The notes beneath the pieces were generated by a model. The model worked only from the letters and a program-made list of their open reading frames with translations. It searched no databases and was not told where the DNA came from. Both the position numbers and the translations under genes were made by a program. DNA of 64,000 nt from a virus, in IMG/VR virus record IMGVR_UViG_3300037541_000696, positions 1 to 64,000 of that record, one strand, 5' to 3'. Of this stretch, positions 7,770 through 15,497 are shown piece after piece; positions within the stretch are counted from its first letter, which is position 1; the number at the start of each line of letters is the position of its first letter.

Positions 7770-8276
7770 ATGGTCGTTCAACTTCCTGACTTAGATGTTT
7801 CTTGGCGGCAAACTAGTGCGATCAATGATCGTGAATTGATCAGGACATACCTGAATTATCCTGCCTCAGAATCGAGCTTAACGCTAATCATTCAGCAGAT
7901 GAATAGCGTAGCTTCGGTGTCGCCAGAAACTGTTGAGCGCATTCAGGATTGGCTAGATGAAATTATCGAACTTGAAGAAATTCAAGCTGATGCGGTTATT
8001 GATGGGACTGCACATCTTGGTAGTGTAACAGAATATGAAGGCGTAATTCCTGGCACATCACCAACTAGGGATCAGCAGCTCAGCCAGGCCGATACGCTGT
8101 CATGGGATACGAGTGTATTAAAGGCGCGATATTCGTTTGATGGCAGCACTCGAAGCACCGCTCAGGGTCAGCGAGACGAGCGCAGGGGATCCCTCGTGTC
8201 ACGCATTTCTCAAGCCATAGGGATTCCCTATAATTCAAACAATGGCTACGGCGGTGCAACACTGATTAGGGGATGA
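7770..8276 (+). CDS. Hypothetical protein, possible head-tail connector
   Basis: 168 residues. The N-terminal part is predicted helical with acidic segments (WLDEIIELEEIQ). The C-terminal part is looped and ends RISQAIGIPYNSNNGYGG. It starts one base after the previous stop. Position after portal, MuF and small head genes would suit an adaptor protein, but no motif proves it. The last 11 bases overlap the end of a minus-strand gene. Confidence 0.55.
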   Translation: MVVQLPDLDVSWRQTSAINDRELIRTYLNYPASESSLTLIIQQMNSVASVSPETVERIQDWLDEIIELEEIQADAVIDGTAHLGSVTEYEGVIPGTSPTRDQQLSQADTLSWDTSVLKARYSFDGSTRSTAQGQRDERRGSLVSRISQAIGIPYNSNNGYGGATLIRG

Positions 8277-8607
8277 TTTTTCCTCCTGCTGCAACAATGA
8301 CGGCTTTCAGTTCTTCAGCCTTATCCTTACTAATATCCACTACAAGCGTGATATATTTTTGTGCTTTGCGCCATGCTCTAAGTTGAGCATCTAACGATCG
8401 AATGTATTCACCAGTGTTAAGATCTACGATGTCGCCACTGACTGTTATTTTTGTGCTAAGCGGCAGATCCTGAAATTCTTCGCTTTCCTCCTCTATTTCA
8501 ATACCATCAACGCTCATGACTACATCATCTATGTAGCGACCGATCCATGCATCATTGTCGCTTTCGTCGTTATTAAAATCAAGCCATTCTTTTTTGGTTA
8601 GTTTCAT
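8266..8607 (-). CDS. Hypothetical 113-aa acidic protein
   Basis: MKLTKKEWLDFNNDESDNDAW head, acidic middle (VDGIEIEEESEEFQDLP) and C-terminal helix (DKAEELKAVIVAAGGKIIP). It is transcribed against the late operon, together with the next gene (ATGA overlap at 8604-8607). Its end overlaps the plus-strand gene by 11 bases. Unknown function. Confidence 0.65.
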   Translation of the reverse strand: MKLTKKEWLDFNNDESDNDAWIGRYIDDVVMSVDGIEIEEESEEFQDLPLSTKITVSGDIVDLNTGEYIRSLDAQLRAWRKAQKYITLVVDISKDKAEELKAVIVAAGGKIIP

Positions 8608-8918
8608 AATTCAAGCGGGAGCAGCGACATGTTAACACAATTGGCGGCTACTGGCTGGATGGACACCTTTAATCTGTCATAACAAATTCCATCAATCACC
8701 ACATATTCAATCGACCTAATCTCTATCGACTTTCCATCTTTGCCGACTGAAACCTCAAACATTGTGTGATCACCAACAACAAACCTGACATCTTTGATGC
8801 CAACAAGAACTTGCGTATCTTTTGTGATTGAGTGACCGGTTTCGATGTGCATTGGCACCCTTAAGTGAACGATCTTAACTGTAGCGCATACTGCTTTGAT
8901 TACTCCATGATGCAACAA
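8604..8918 (-). CDS. Hypothetical protein, about 104 aa
   Basis: Beta-rich sequence with VRFVVGDHTMFEVSVGKDG and a C-terminal MSLLPLEL. The only upstream start is TTG at 8918. The internal ATG at 8852 would give an 82-aa protein. It is the first gene of a two-gene minus island. No convincing early-type promoter was found upstream. Confidence 0.55.
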   Translation of the reverse strand: MLHHGVIKAVCATVKIVHLRVPMHIETGHSITKDTQVLVGIKDVRFVVGDHTMFEVSVGKDGKSIEIRSIEYVVIDGICYDRLKVSIQPVAANCVNMSLLPLEL

Positions 8919-8929
8919 ATTGAAACAAT

Positions 8930-8939
8930 CGGGAAAACT
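8930..8939 (+). promoter_or_regulatory. Late-gene box (CGGGAAAACT)
   Basis: Exact copy, 23 nt before the ATG at 8963. No Shine-Dalgarno sequence lies between box and start. Confidence 0.7.
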
Positions 8940-8962
8940 TAAACAAATTACAATATCTTGTC

Positions 8963-10072
8963 ATGCCACGCGGCCGCCGCACACAATACGTCCGGGACAA
9001 CTCAGGCCGGTTCTCCTCGACTCCCGGAGGTGGGCCGTCCAAGTCGTCTCCTGCGGCCGTTCGCAAGGCCGCCAAGGCCGCTTCGACAAAAGGCGGAAGC
9101 CTTGCTGCGCGAACCTCGCTGAAAAAATCTAAAGCGAAACTAATAACTTCTCCTAGTCCACAACAAAAAGGTGCCGTCACCCGTGGGCAGAAAGCAGCTC
9201 GCGCCGCAATCAAGGCCAGTAAAACTAAGATTGCTTCGACAGTGGGATCAAGGCTTAGAAAATCAACAGCAGGCAAACTTTCGGATTTAATCGCAAAACG
9301 AAAAGATAGCAACACACCTGCAACAGGAATAAAACAAACAAGCAATCAGAGCACGGCAGACAAGATCAAATCCACAATCAAAAAGGGGCCTATTACATCT
9401 AGGTCAAAAACCGTGCCGCCTCCTCCGCCTAGTCCAAAGCGATCTAAAACCAAAGAAACCAAAAGGGTTAATCTAGCCGCTGAGCGTGCAAAAAAGATGG
9501 TAACAAGAACAGGCGTGATCTCTGGCAGCAAGTTTGAAAGCGGACAATCTGTTAAGACCATGAGTCTCAAGGAGATGCGTAGTGCTGTAATCAAGGCGGT
9601 GAAAGGATCGGGTAAATTTGGGATGGCAACTATTGCAAATGAGGCTGGTACGGGAACGGGAATGGCAGAGATACGGTCCGGGCGGATGCCCAGAACACGT
9701 GGAGAGTGGGAAAAGGCTTATCGAGCACTTGTGCAAGTGCCAATGAGTGAACGCGGAAGAAAAGAGCGTCCAGGTATTGTCAACGGGATTGATATTCACA
9801 AAAACTTTAGGCCATGGGCTGTGTTTAAGTTAAACCCTAAAACAGCAACAAAGCAGGATGTTGAGGCAGCATTTAGAAGTGTTGCCAAAAAAGTGCATCC
9901 TGATGTTGGCGGTCGAAGAAAGGATTTTGAGCGGATTAAAAAGATGCGCGACTCTGCAATAGCACTGATGAAGCCAGTGCCGACAAAGGCTGGCGCGAAA
10001 AAATCGAAACCATCCAAAAAGACCACTGCAAAATCAAGTGGTCCTAAGCTTCTTCCCGCAACAAGATCCTGA
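8963..10072 (+). CDS. Basic paralog C fused to a C-terminal J-domain
   Basis: 369 residues. The first 75 or so match the basic module of the genes at 1515 and 2841 (RTQYVRDNSGRFSSTPGGG, AVRKAAKAA, KGAVTRG). A disordered basic middle carries a poly-Pro tract. Residues about 285-340 form a J-domain-like unit: FRPWAVFKLNPKTATKQDVE, then AFRSVAKKVHPDVGG with the HPD triad at 312-314, and a following Lys-rich helix. J-domains stimulate Hsp70 ATPase through HPD. This suggests recruitment of host DnaK to a virion or assembly component. Its stop overlaps the next ATG. Confidence 0.8.
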   Translation: MPRGRRTQYVRDNSGRFSSTPGGGPSKSSPAAVRKAAKAASTKGGSLAARTSLKKSKAKLITSPSPQQKGAVTRGQKAARAAIKASKTKIASTVGSRLRKSTAGKLSDLIAKRKDSNTPATGIKQTSNQSTADKIKSTIKKGPITSRSKTVPPPPPSPKRSKTKETKRVNLAAERAKKMVTRTGVISGSKFESGQSVKTMSLKEMRSAVIKAVKGSGKFGMATIANEAGTGTGMAEIRSGRMPRTRGEWEKAYRALVQVPMSERGRKERPGIVNGIDIHKNFRPWAVFKLNPKTATKQDVEAAFRSVAKKVHPDVGGRRKDFERIKKMRDSAIALMKPVPTKAGAKKSKPSKKTTAKSSGPKLLPATRS

Positions 10073-10542
10073 TGGCCACAGCTTTCGCTCAGTTTCCAGG
10101 AATGCGCATGATGTGGCGCAGGCCGATATCAGCGCCAACTAACCTGAGGGAGGGTGTTGCAGCAACTACTGATAGTGTTGTGATTGAGGCCTATGTTGTT
10201 ACAAATGGTCCAAATGATGAGCAATCGCTTGGCGGCCAAAGTTTTGGTGCCGCTAATATAAGAGGAAATGTAACCCGATGGGCAGTGCTTCCAAGTGGCG
10301 CAAATTGGCTAGATATTGGATCGTCTTGGTCATGGGATGATTCTGGACTGAAGCCAACTGGGCTGCCGAGAGGTGAAAAGATGAAGGCATTTTTAGGTGC
10401 AACAACAAATTTGCCATCCCTTGGTGATGGAGAAGTCGGATGGTTAACTATTGCAACAATGTCAAGCGAAGGCGGGATTGATGGTATTGTAAGACAATTT
10501 GCCGGCGATAAGTTTACGGGAACATTTGCTGCGGGAAGATGA
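10072..10542 (+). CDS. Putative neck/head-completion protein
   Basis: 156 residues, beta-rich, Gly-rich and Trp-rich (GANWLDIGSSWSWDDSG). It overlaps the previous stop and the next start (ATGA at 10539), forming a tightly coupled run to the tail chaperone. Head-closure function is inferred only from order. Confidence 0.5.
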   Translation: MATAFAQFPGMRMMWRRPISAPTNLREGVAATTDSVVIEAYVVTNGPNDEQSLGGQSFGAANIRGNVTRWAVLPSGANWLDIGSSWSWDDSGLKPTGLPRGEKMKAFLGATTNLPSLGDGEVGWLTIATMSSEGGIDGIVRQFAGDKFTGTFAAGR

Positions 10543-11039
10543 AAGCAACCGCTAGAGTAAAAGGTGTTAAATTAAGGGCTGATTTTAATGCAAGGGTTAA
10601 TCTTGCGGCTGAACGCGCGGCTGGAGTTGTGTTTCCCGAGCTGAATTCAGCTTTCATGGCGGCAATCGGAGCTGAGGTTTGGAAGTGGCCGCGTCAAACA
10701 GTGCGGAGCGGAAGTTACAGAAAAGATGGGACAAGAACAGAGGGAATTATTGTTGGAAGTCCGCGCAATATCGTAGATCTTGGAACGTTAAGAGCATCTG
10801 GATATTATACTGTATCTGGCACGCTAGGTACATTCAAATGGCCTGTAAGCTACGCTACTGCCGTACATTATGGCGCAAGAATTCACCCATGGGGAAACAA
10901 GCGAGCAAAGCTAGTTGATTTACCGGCAAGACCATGGACGTCTGCTGTGCTGGGAACAATCAAAGTTCCCGGCATTGAACCATTTCCGTATGGTAGACTA
11001 TTCAAGCTAGCTTTTATTTCTGAGTACAGAAAACTATGA
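10539..11039 (+). CDS. Putative tail completion protein (HK97 gp10-like)
   Basis: 166 residues. The middle and C-terminal pattern IVDLGTLRASGYYTV...YATAVHYGARIHPWG...LPARPWTSAVL matches the order seen in HK97-gp10-like proteins: a TG.LR.S-type strand, a Y...V..GA turn, then ARP(F/W). Such proteins join the tail to the head. The neighbouring frameshifted chaperone supports this. Confidence 0.6.
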   Translation: MKATARVKGVKLRADFNARVNLAAERAAGVVFPELNSAFMAAIGAEVWKWPRQTVRSGSYRKDGTRTEGIIVGSPRNIVDLGTLRASGYYTVSGTLGTFKWPVSYATAVHYGARIHPWGNKRAKLVDLPARPWTSAVLGTIKVPGIEPFPYGRLFKLAFISEYRKL

Positions 11040-11761
11040 GCGCACTTGATTTTATTCCATGGGAAGTTGCACCCCAAGCCGAGCAGATTGAGCCGGCTTT
11101 GATTGCATGGAAAGGCGGAAGCTTCACTATTCCGAGGCTGGGATATTTGACAACTCACGAATTGCAGCGCATTCGTGAAGTTGACCCCAAAAATAGTATC
11201 TATAGACTTTCTATAGATGCAACGAATAAAATTTATGGCGCAATGGAATCTGATGGGGTTGAAGATATTCCAACAAGGGAGCAAATCTTTATGATTTTGA
11301 ATGTTCTCAACACAGAAGGCATGGGAGCAGTAAATATCGACTTTGGATTTAATCCAGTAAAAGAATTGGTCGAAAGCTACACGGGCATTATTCAACCCTT
11401 TGTTGAAAACTGCAAGGTTATTTTTGATGCTCTTGTGATTCGCGGAGCAACCGTAATGATGCAAAGAATAAAGCCGGATTGGACTGATGAAAAAACGATA
11501 GAACTACCGGAAGGATTGCGCCACAAGTTATATAGCATTCAACAGGAGGAAGACTATGCTGGGCGCGACACAGATCAGGAATCACAACGCAAAGCGATTG
11601 AGGAAGATCTAAAAAAGCTTCGAGAGGCGATGCAGTCTATTGCGATAGACCGAACTTCGCTAAATTATACTGGGAAGCAGCTAAGATCTGGCCCGGAAGG
11701 GAAGAATTTAGCAGGCGATGGTTCGGCCATCTTCCTGGATGGTACGTCATCAAATCAATAG
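11036..11761 (+). CDS. Tail assembly chaperone, G-type product
   Basis: 241 residues read in the zero frame, starting by ATGA overlap. The core (KGGSFTIPRLGYLTTHELQRIRE...) is mostly helical and acidic. The last 50 residues after EEDLKK are low in structure and Ser/Gly-rich. A slippery heptamer A AAA AAG occurs at 11611-11617, and the -1 frame is open from 11602 onward. The gene therefore most likely gives G and a longer G-T fusion, as in lambda-type phages. It lies upstream of the major tail gene rather than downstream, which is unusual. Confidence 0.7.
   Translation: MSALDFIPWEVAPQAEQIEPALIAWKGGSFTIPRLGYLTTHELQRIREVDPKNSIYRLSIDATNKIYGAMESDGVEDIPTREQIFMILNVLNTEGMGAVNIDFGFNPVKELVESYTGIIQPFVENCKVIFDALVIRGATVMMQRIKPDWTDEKTIELPEGLRHKLYSIQQEEDYAGRDTDQESQRKAIEEDLKKLREAMQSIAIDRTSLNYTGKQLRSGPEGKNLAGDGSAIFLDGTSSNQ
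11611..11617 (+). other. Predicted -1 ribosomal frameshift site (A AAA AAG)
   Basis: Zero-frame codons are CTA AAA AAG. The -1 frame has a stop at 11599-11601 just upstream and is then open to 12309. A 6-bp hairpin GTCTAT-TGCG-ATAGAC lies at 11635-11650, 17 nt downstream, farther than the usual stimulator distance. Confidence 0.75.
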
Positions 11762-12309
11762 AAGTCGGATACAGGTTAGAGCGCGAAAGGTTGCATCGAG
11801 AAGAGTTGACCACGGCACAGCTTGCGTTAATTCAAGCAGAATCAAATCGTAATAAAGAAACAAAGCCTGAGCCATTTAAGCTACAAGATTTTTGTTTCTT
11901 TGCTGATACGACTGAAACCCCTAAGCCGCCAAGTGCGGCTGGTGCAGCCATGCTTGCGCTTTTAGAACAAGATTTATTCCCACATTGGGCAATCAATGGC
12001 CCTTGGCTGGAAGACTTGGAGCGGGAAGGGAAGGGCGTTGATCCGCCCCATAGGCTGTGCTGGGCAGCCGAGGATGCAATCCTATTGGCTCCGTGGCGCC
12101 ATGATTCGAGCCACTGGAGCGGGATGCTAATTGCCATGGCAAGCGCCGTCGGGCAAGTGCGGCATTTTTATGATGAAAAGGGAGAGTCTATCATTTTAGA
12201 AGTTCCTGTAAATGCAGTGCCAAAAAATGCCTTTTCTGGCGGAATGGCTGATGCAGTGTTAGAAATAAAATACGGGAAAACTAGCACAGAAAGCACCATT
12301 CTCCGATGA
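11617..12309 (+). CDS. Tail assembly chaperone, T-frame extension (made by -1 frameshift)
   Basis: This frame has no good start codon (only TTG 11791), but it is open and protein-like from 11617. It reads CDRPNFAKLYWEAAKIW, then FSRRWFGHLPGWYVIKS, across the region where the zero frame also codes. Fused to the G product at the slippery site it gives a protein of about 424 residues. The distal part contains conserved-looking WFGHLPGWY and FPHWAINGPWLEDLE segments. In the model, G-T binds the tape measure during tail assembly. Confidence 0.7.
   Translation, partial: ASRGDAVYCDRPNFAKLYWEAAKIWPGREEFSRRWFGHLPGWYVIKSIEVGYRLERERLHREELTTAQLALIQAESNRNKETKPEPFKLQDFCFFADTTETPKPPSAAGAAMLALLEQDLFPHWAINGPWLEDLEREGKGVDPPHRLCWAAEDAILLAPWRHDSSHWSGMLIAMASAVGQVRHFYDEKGESIILEVPVNAVPKNAFSGGMADAVLEIKYGKTSTESTILR
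12273..12282 (+). promoter_or_regulatory. Late-gene box (CGGGAAAACT)
   Basis: Exact copy, placed inside the last codons of the upstream gene, 23 nt before the ATG at 12306. Location inside coding sequence argues that position relative to the start matters. Confidence 0.7.
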
Positions 12310-13166
12310 CCACCACAGTCGCTTACACGCCTATTCTGAATCGTCAGCACTATATCGTGCCAATGCGGATGAGTAGTATTGTGCTGGAGGATGCTGCTAC
12401 TGCCGCCGCGAGCAATGGCTCTGCGTTGAGCGCATGGCTTGATGCTGCTGATGCCATGAGTGGCGTAAAAACTGTCACCACATCTGGCAGTGGATCCACC
12501 TTTGAAATCCTGATCGGATCTGAAACGTTTACGATTACAAACGTTGCACGATCAACTGGTGTTGTAACGCTTACGTTTAGTGCTAACCCAACAGGGAAGG
12601 TTGCTGTTGGTGACTTCATTAAAGTTGCTGCAGTGACAAATACTGGTGTCAATGGCACTTTTGAGGTGAAAAGTGTTACAACAACGGGCGTAACCTACGA
12701 TCAATCTGGAACCAATATCACGGCCGGCGTTGATACAGGAACTGCAATCAGTGGCGTATATCCACTAAATGGATTGGGTAGGCCAATTCTGCTCAACAAT
12801 ATCACTGGTGCTCCGCTTTCTAGTAATACAAATACAGAAAGTGTAATCACTGATGATGCTGTAACGCTTGGATCTACGGTTACGGTTGCACTAAGCGATT
12901 CGCGCAGTGCTGCCGTGAAAGGCATGACTGTTCATCGCAGTCTTGATCACAAGATAATGCAAATCTTTGACACATTTGGAACCGCTGAGCAACTCGCATT
13001 CAAGTATTTGCGAGTTGGGCCAGGTGGCACCACAGAAAAGAAACTGTGCTATGCACAATTTTCTTCAATCTCCGAAGAAGGCGATAGCGGAACTCTCGCT
13101 AAGTTCAATACAACGATGACAGTCTTGGGTCGTGTTTATACAATCTTTGACAATACTGCAGCCTAA
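12306..13166 (+). CDS. Major tail protein (tail tube)
   Basis: 286 residues, rich in Thr, Val, Gly and Ser with alternating strands, and an inserted Ig-like stretch around residues 55-150 (VGDFIKVAAVTNTGVNGTFEV). The C-terminal half (KYLRVGPGGTTEKKLCYAQFSS) resembles tail-tube folds. The size, the late box, the chaperone upstream and the terminator directly downstream all fit an abundant structural protein. Assignment is by context and composition. Confidence 0.65.
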   Translation: MTTTVAYTPILNRQHYIVPMRMSSIVLEDAATAAASNGSALSAWLDAADAMSGVKTVTTSGSGSTFEILIGSETFTITNVARSTGVVTLTFSANPTGKVAVGDFIKVAAVTNTGVNGTFEVKSVTTTGVTYDQSGTNITAGVDTGTAISGVYPLNGLGRPILLNNITGAPLSSNTNTESVITDDAVTLGSTVTVALSDSRSAAVKGMTVHRSLDHKIMQIFDTFGTAEQLAFKYLRVGPGGTTEKKLCYAQFSSISEEGDSGTLAKFNTTMTVLGRVYTIFDNTAA

Positions 13167-13178
13167 TTGCTGTGGAAC

Positions 13179-13208
13179 AAAAACCCCGACTATTAAGCCG
13201 GGGTTTTT
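13179..13208. terminator. Bidirectional rho-independent terminator
   Basis: AAAAACCCCG (13179-13188) and CGGGGTTTTT (13199-13208) form a 10-bp stem with T-runs in both directions. It separates the tail gene from the convergent sliding clamp gene. Confidence 0.9.
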
Positions 13209-13220
13209 GTGCCCAGTAAT

Positions 13221-14306
13221 CTACTGCTGCCTAATCTGAACTGGCATAATCAAAAATAGATCATCACTTTCTCCGTCTGTTAAAACTGCAGGAGTGGTCT
13301 CCGTATTCATGCTTAATATAATTTTTTCACTATTCAATCCCTTAAGCGCGTCGGTCAGGTATCGCGCATTAAAGGCGATCACTATATCGTCTCCGCCAAA
13401 TTCAACCGGCAAGGACTCTGATGCCTTGCTGCCTTCGGCATCGGCGTTGATCCTGAGCAGCTGATCACTGCTGCTAAAAGATAGTCTAACCATGTTATTT
13501 GTGATAGCAGCAACAGTAGATACTCTACTGACTGCCGCAATTAACGATTTGCGATCAATTGTCGCAGTCCTTTTAAAATTTGGCGGAATTAACTGTTCGT
13601 AGTCTGGAAATGTTGACGCAAATGTGCTTGTTACGATTTGAATGTTTCCGGTCTCAATAAGTAACTGAGTCTTGGCTTGAGTCAACGCAATATCTTCTGC
13701 AGATAGTTTGATGGCTTCAGCCAGGGATGCGGCTGGAATAGTTAAGTCAATATCATGCCCTGCCGCATCGAATGCTGCCACACCTAGCCTATGGCCATCT
13801 GTTGCGGCGCACTTAATTGTGTTGCCTTTTCCTCTGATATTGACACCCATTAGTTGCTGCTTAGCTTCGTCAAGTGAAGCGCAAGTGCTGACGGCTTTCG
13901 CAGCGCGTGCAAAACTTGATGGTAGCACTGTGCTAGTGCCACTAATTGTAGGAAAATCAGGAAAATCTTCTGGATTTGCTGTGCTCAACTCATAACTTCC
14001 TGATGTAGATGTGATAATCATCGTTTCACCGACGACATTTAGTGATAATGGACCATCGGAGGGTAGCTTGGACGTTATCTCAGTGAGGATTCGATAGGGT
14101 GTTGCGGTGATTCCTGTTGTCGCAACTGAAGCAGGAATTGTCACTCTAATTCCAAGTGACAAATCATACCCCGTGACGCGAACTGAGTTATCAAACGCCT
14201 CCACAAGGACGTTAATCATGATCGGGTGAGCCGGGCGATTTGGCACGGCTTTGGCGATGGAATGCAACGCCTGAGCGAACTCAGACTGAGAGAGAACGAC
14301 TTCCAT
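13221..14306 (-). CDS. dnaN: DNA polymerase III beta subunit (sliding clamp)
   Basis: 361 residues, the normal length of a bacterial beta clamp. The N-terminal domain starts EVVLSQSEFAQALHSIAKAV. The middle has AATDGHRLGVAAFDA-type sequence, and the C-terminus has FNARYLTDALKGLNSEKIILSM and ends FLIMPVQI. It forms a dimeric ring that tethers the polymerase. It lies on the minus strand inside the structural region, with a terminator at its end. Two inverted repeats lie upstream. No phage polymerase is visible here, so it may serve one outside the window or the host enzyme. Confidence 0.92.
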   Translation of the reverse strand: MEVVLSQSEFAQALHSIAKAVPNRPAHPIMINVLVEAFDNSVRVTGYDLSLGIRVTIPASVATTGITATPYRILTEITSKLPSDGPLSLNVVGETMIITSTSGSYELSTANPEDFPDFPTISGTSTVLPSSFARAAKAVSTCASLDEAKQQLMGVNIRGKGNTIKCAATDGHRLGVAAFDAAGHDIDLTIPAASLAEAIKLSAEDIALTQAKTQLLIETGNIQIVTSTFASTFPDYEQLIPPNFKRTATIDRKSLIAAVSRVSTVAAITNNMVRLSFSSSDQLLRINADAEGSKASESLPVEFGGDDIVIAFNARYLTDALKGLNSEKIILSMNTETTPAVLTDGESDDLFLIMPVQIRQQ

Positions 14307-14336
14307 GATGAAAAAAGCAAAGAGCTAGAGGTGATC

Positions 14337-14387
14337 AATATCAAGAAAAATCTTGATATTGTCTTGATTGGCATGGATCACCCATGC
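14337..14387. promoter_or_regulatory. Two inverted repeats upstream of dnaN
   Basis: A 10-bp perfect inverted repeat AATATCAAGA/TCTTGATATT with a 4-nt loop (14337-14360), and a 6-bp one GCATGG/CCATGC (14371-14387). Both lie in the leader or promoter of dnaN. They could be an operator or RNA hairpins. Confidence 0.5.
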
Positions 14388-14482
14388 CGAAACAGGAACA
14401 ACAACCAACAGAAAACCTAGCAAGACTTGCCAGTGAATTAGTGGTTGCTTTTGGCGTAATCGCCTTAAGCGGCGTGACTTAA
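14384..14482 (+). CDS. Possible 32-aa membrane peptide
   Basis: MPKQEQQPTENLARLASEL followed by a hydrophobic end VVAFGVIALSGVT. It lies in the gap between two minus-strand genes. No ribosome binding site is seen. It may be noise. Confidence 0.25.
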   Translation: MPKQEQQPTENLARLASELVVAFGVIALSGVT

Positions 14483-14485
14483 ATG

Positions 14486-14842
14486 TCATGACCGACTAAG
14501 GCACTCATTCAAGTGTTTGATTTGACTGTCGTGAATCATTCCTCTCTGCACTTCAATCAAGGCATTTATTACCGTTGTTTTTACTAGATTGACAAATGCT
14601 TTTGGCATTTTATCTAGCGCTAAAAAGCCACCTTGACATGAAACTTCAGTTAGCAAAATATCATTAGGCTTAAACTTTAACCACGGATAAAAGGGGTCAA
14701 ATCCAAAAGCGCCTTGAACATAAAACTTGTGCATCCATGGATCTGAGTCATTGCTAATTTGTATATTCCAATGAAATTCAGGTGACCTATTGCGCCACCA
14801 AAATGACCCGATACAGCCGCCTTCAGAGTTAATGTTGATCAT
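14486..14842 (-). CDS. Hypothetical 118-aa protein
   Basis: Trp/Phe-rich N-terminal half (GCIGSFWWRNRSPEFHWN) and a helical C-terminus. It overlaps the upstream gene by 14 bases, so it is in an operon with the DNA-binding protein and the C39 peptidase. Unknown function. Confidence 0.6.
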   Translation of the reverse strand: MININSEGGCIGSFWWRNRSPEFHWNIQISNDSDPWMHKFYVQGAFGFDPFYPWLKFKPNDILLTEVSCQGGFLALDKMPKAFVNLVKTTVINALIEVQRGMIHDSQIKHLNECLSRS

Positions 14843-15497
14843 CTTTGTTGCAGGGGTGCTGTTTGATTTTACCGAGAACCGGTCGGATCCGCTCGAATGT
14901 TAAGTTAAGACATGCTACAGTTCTTTTTTGCTCTACGGAGCGCTGTATTGTATGATGGCTTACATTAAAGTGCCTGGCGGCGATTGGAGCACTATCCCAT
15001 TCCTCACCTGTCTCTACGCACCTAATGGTGTAAGGTGATTTTTTCGCAAGAGAAAGACTGCTTCTTATCGCGTTGATTGTATCCATGTCTTCTATCACTA
15101 AATAAAGCTTGTCGCATGAAATGCCATGAAACAATTCTGGATGCAACAATGCTAATCGCGCGAGTTTTTTTCTCTCAACATACCAAAAATACTCCTTAAA
15201 AGGTTTAAGAATACAACTTAACTCAGGATTCTGGATTAGCTGTTTACAAAAAAGTTCGCTCCACCCAAGCATTCGTCTTACGTCCACCAATTTAATAATA
15301 GACGAATCTGACACTGCCCATGAAAGCTTTAGATGTTCGCATTTCCATTTAATAGAATGCCATGTTCTTTTTGGCCAGCCACGATTCAGCGCAGTCTGAT
15401 TATATCGCCTTATGACAGAGGCGAATGGATATTCACCTACGTTTGATCGCAAAAAATCAACCTCTTCTTGTGACCACTTATGTTTTTCCATAATCAA
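14829..15497 (-). CDS. Predicted DNA-binding protein (SANT-like plus NUMOD1-like HTH)
   Basis: 222 residues. The N-terminus (KHKWSQEEVDFLRSNVGEY, then RTWHSIKWKCEHLKLS) has the spacing of a Myb/SANT-type DNA-binding unit. Residues about 165-205 (IRCVETGEEWDSAPIAARHF, then NVSHHTIQRSVEQKR) match the NUMOD1 helix-turn-helix found in homing endonucleases. No HNH or GIY-YIG catalytic motif is present. It may be a transcription factor or a remnant of an endonuclease. Its start overlaps the C39 gene end. Confidence 0.6.
   Translation of the reverse strand: MIMEKHKWSQEEVDFLRSNVGEYPFASVIRRYNQTALNRGWPKRTWHSIKWKCEHLKLSWAVSDSSIIKLVDVRRMLGWSELFCKQLIQNPELSCILKPFKEYFWYVERKKLARLALLHPELFHGISCDKLYLVIEDMDTINAIRSSLSLAKKSPYTIRCVETGEEWDSAPIAARHFNVSHHTIQRSVEQKRTVACLNLTFERIRPVLGKIKQHPCNKDDQH

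Noticed and set aside
14307-14440. A repeat-type promoter for dnaN
   Set aside because: A TATCAA sits 26 nt from a GTTTCG-like unit, but the partner repeat and the final T of TANNNT are missing.
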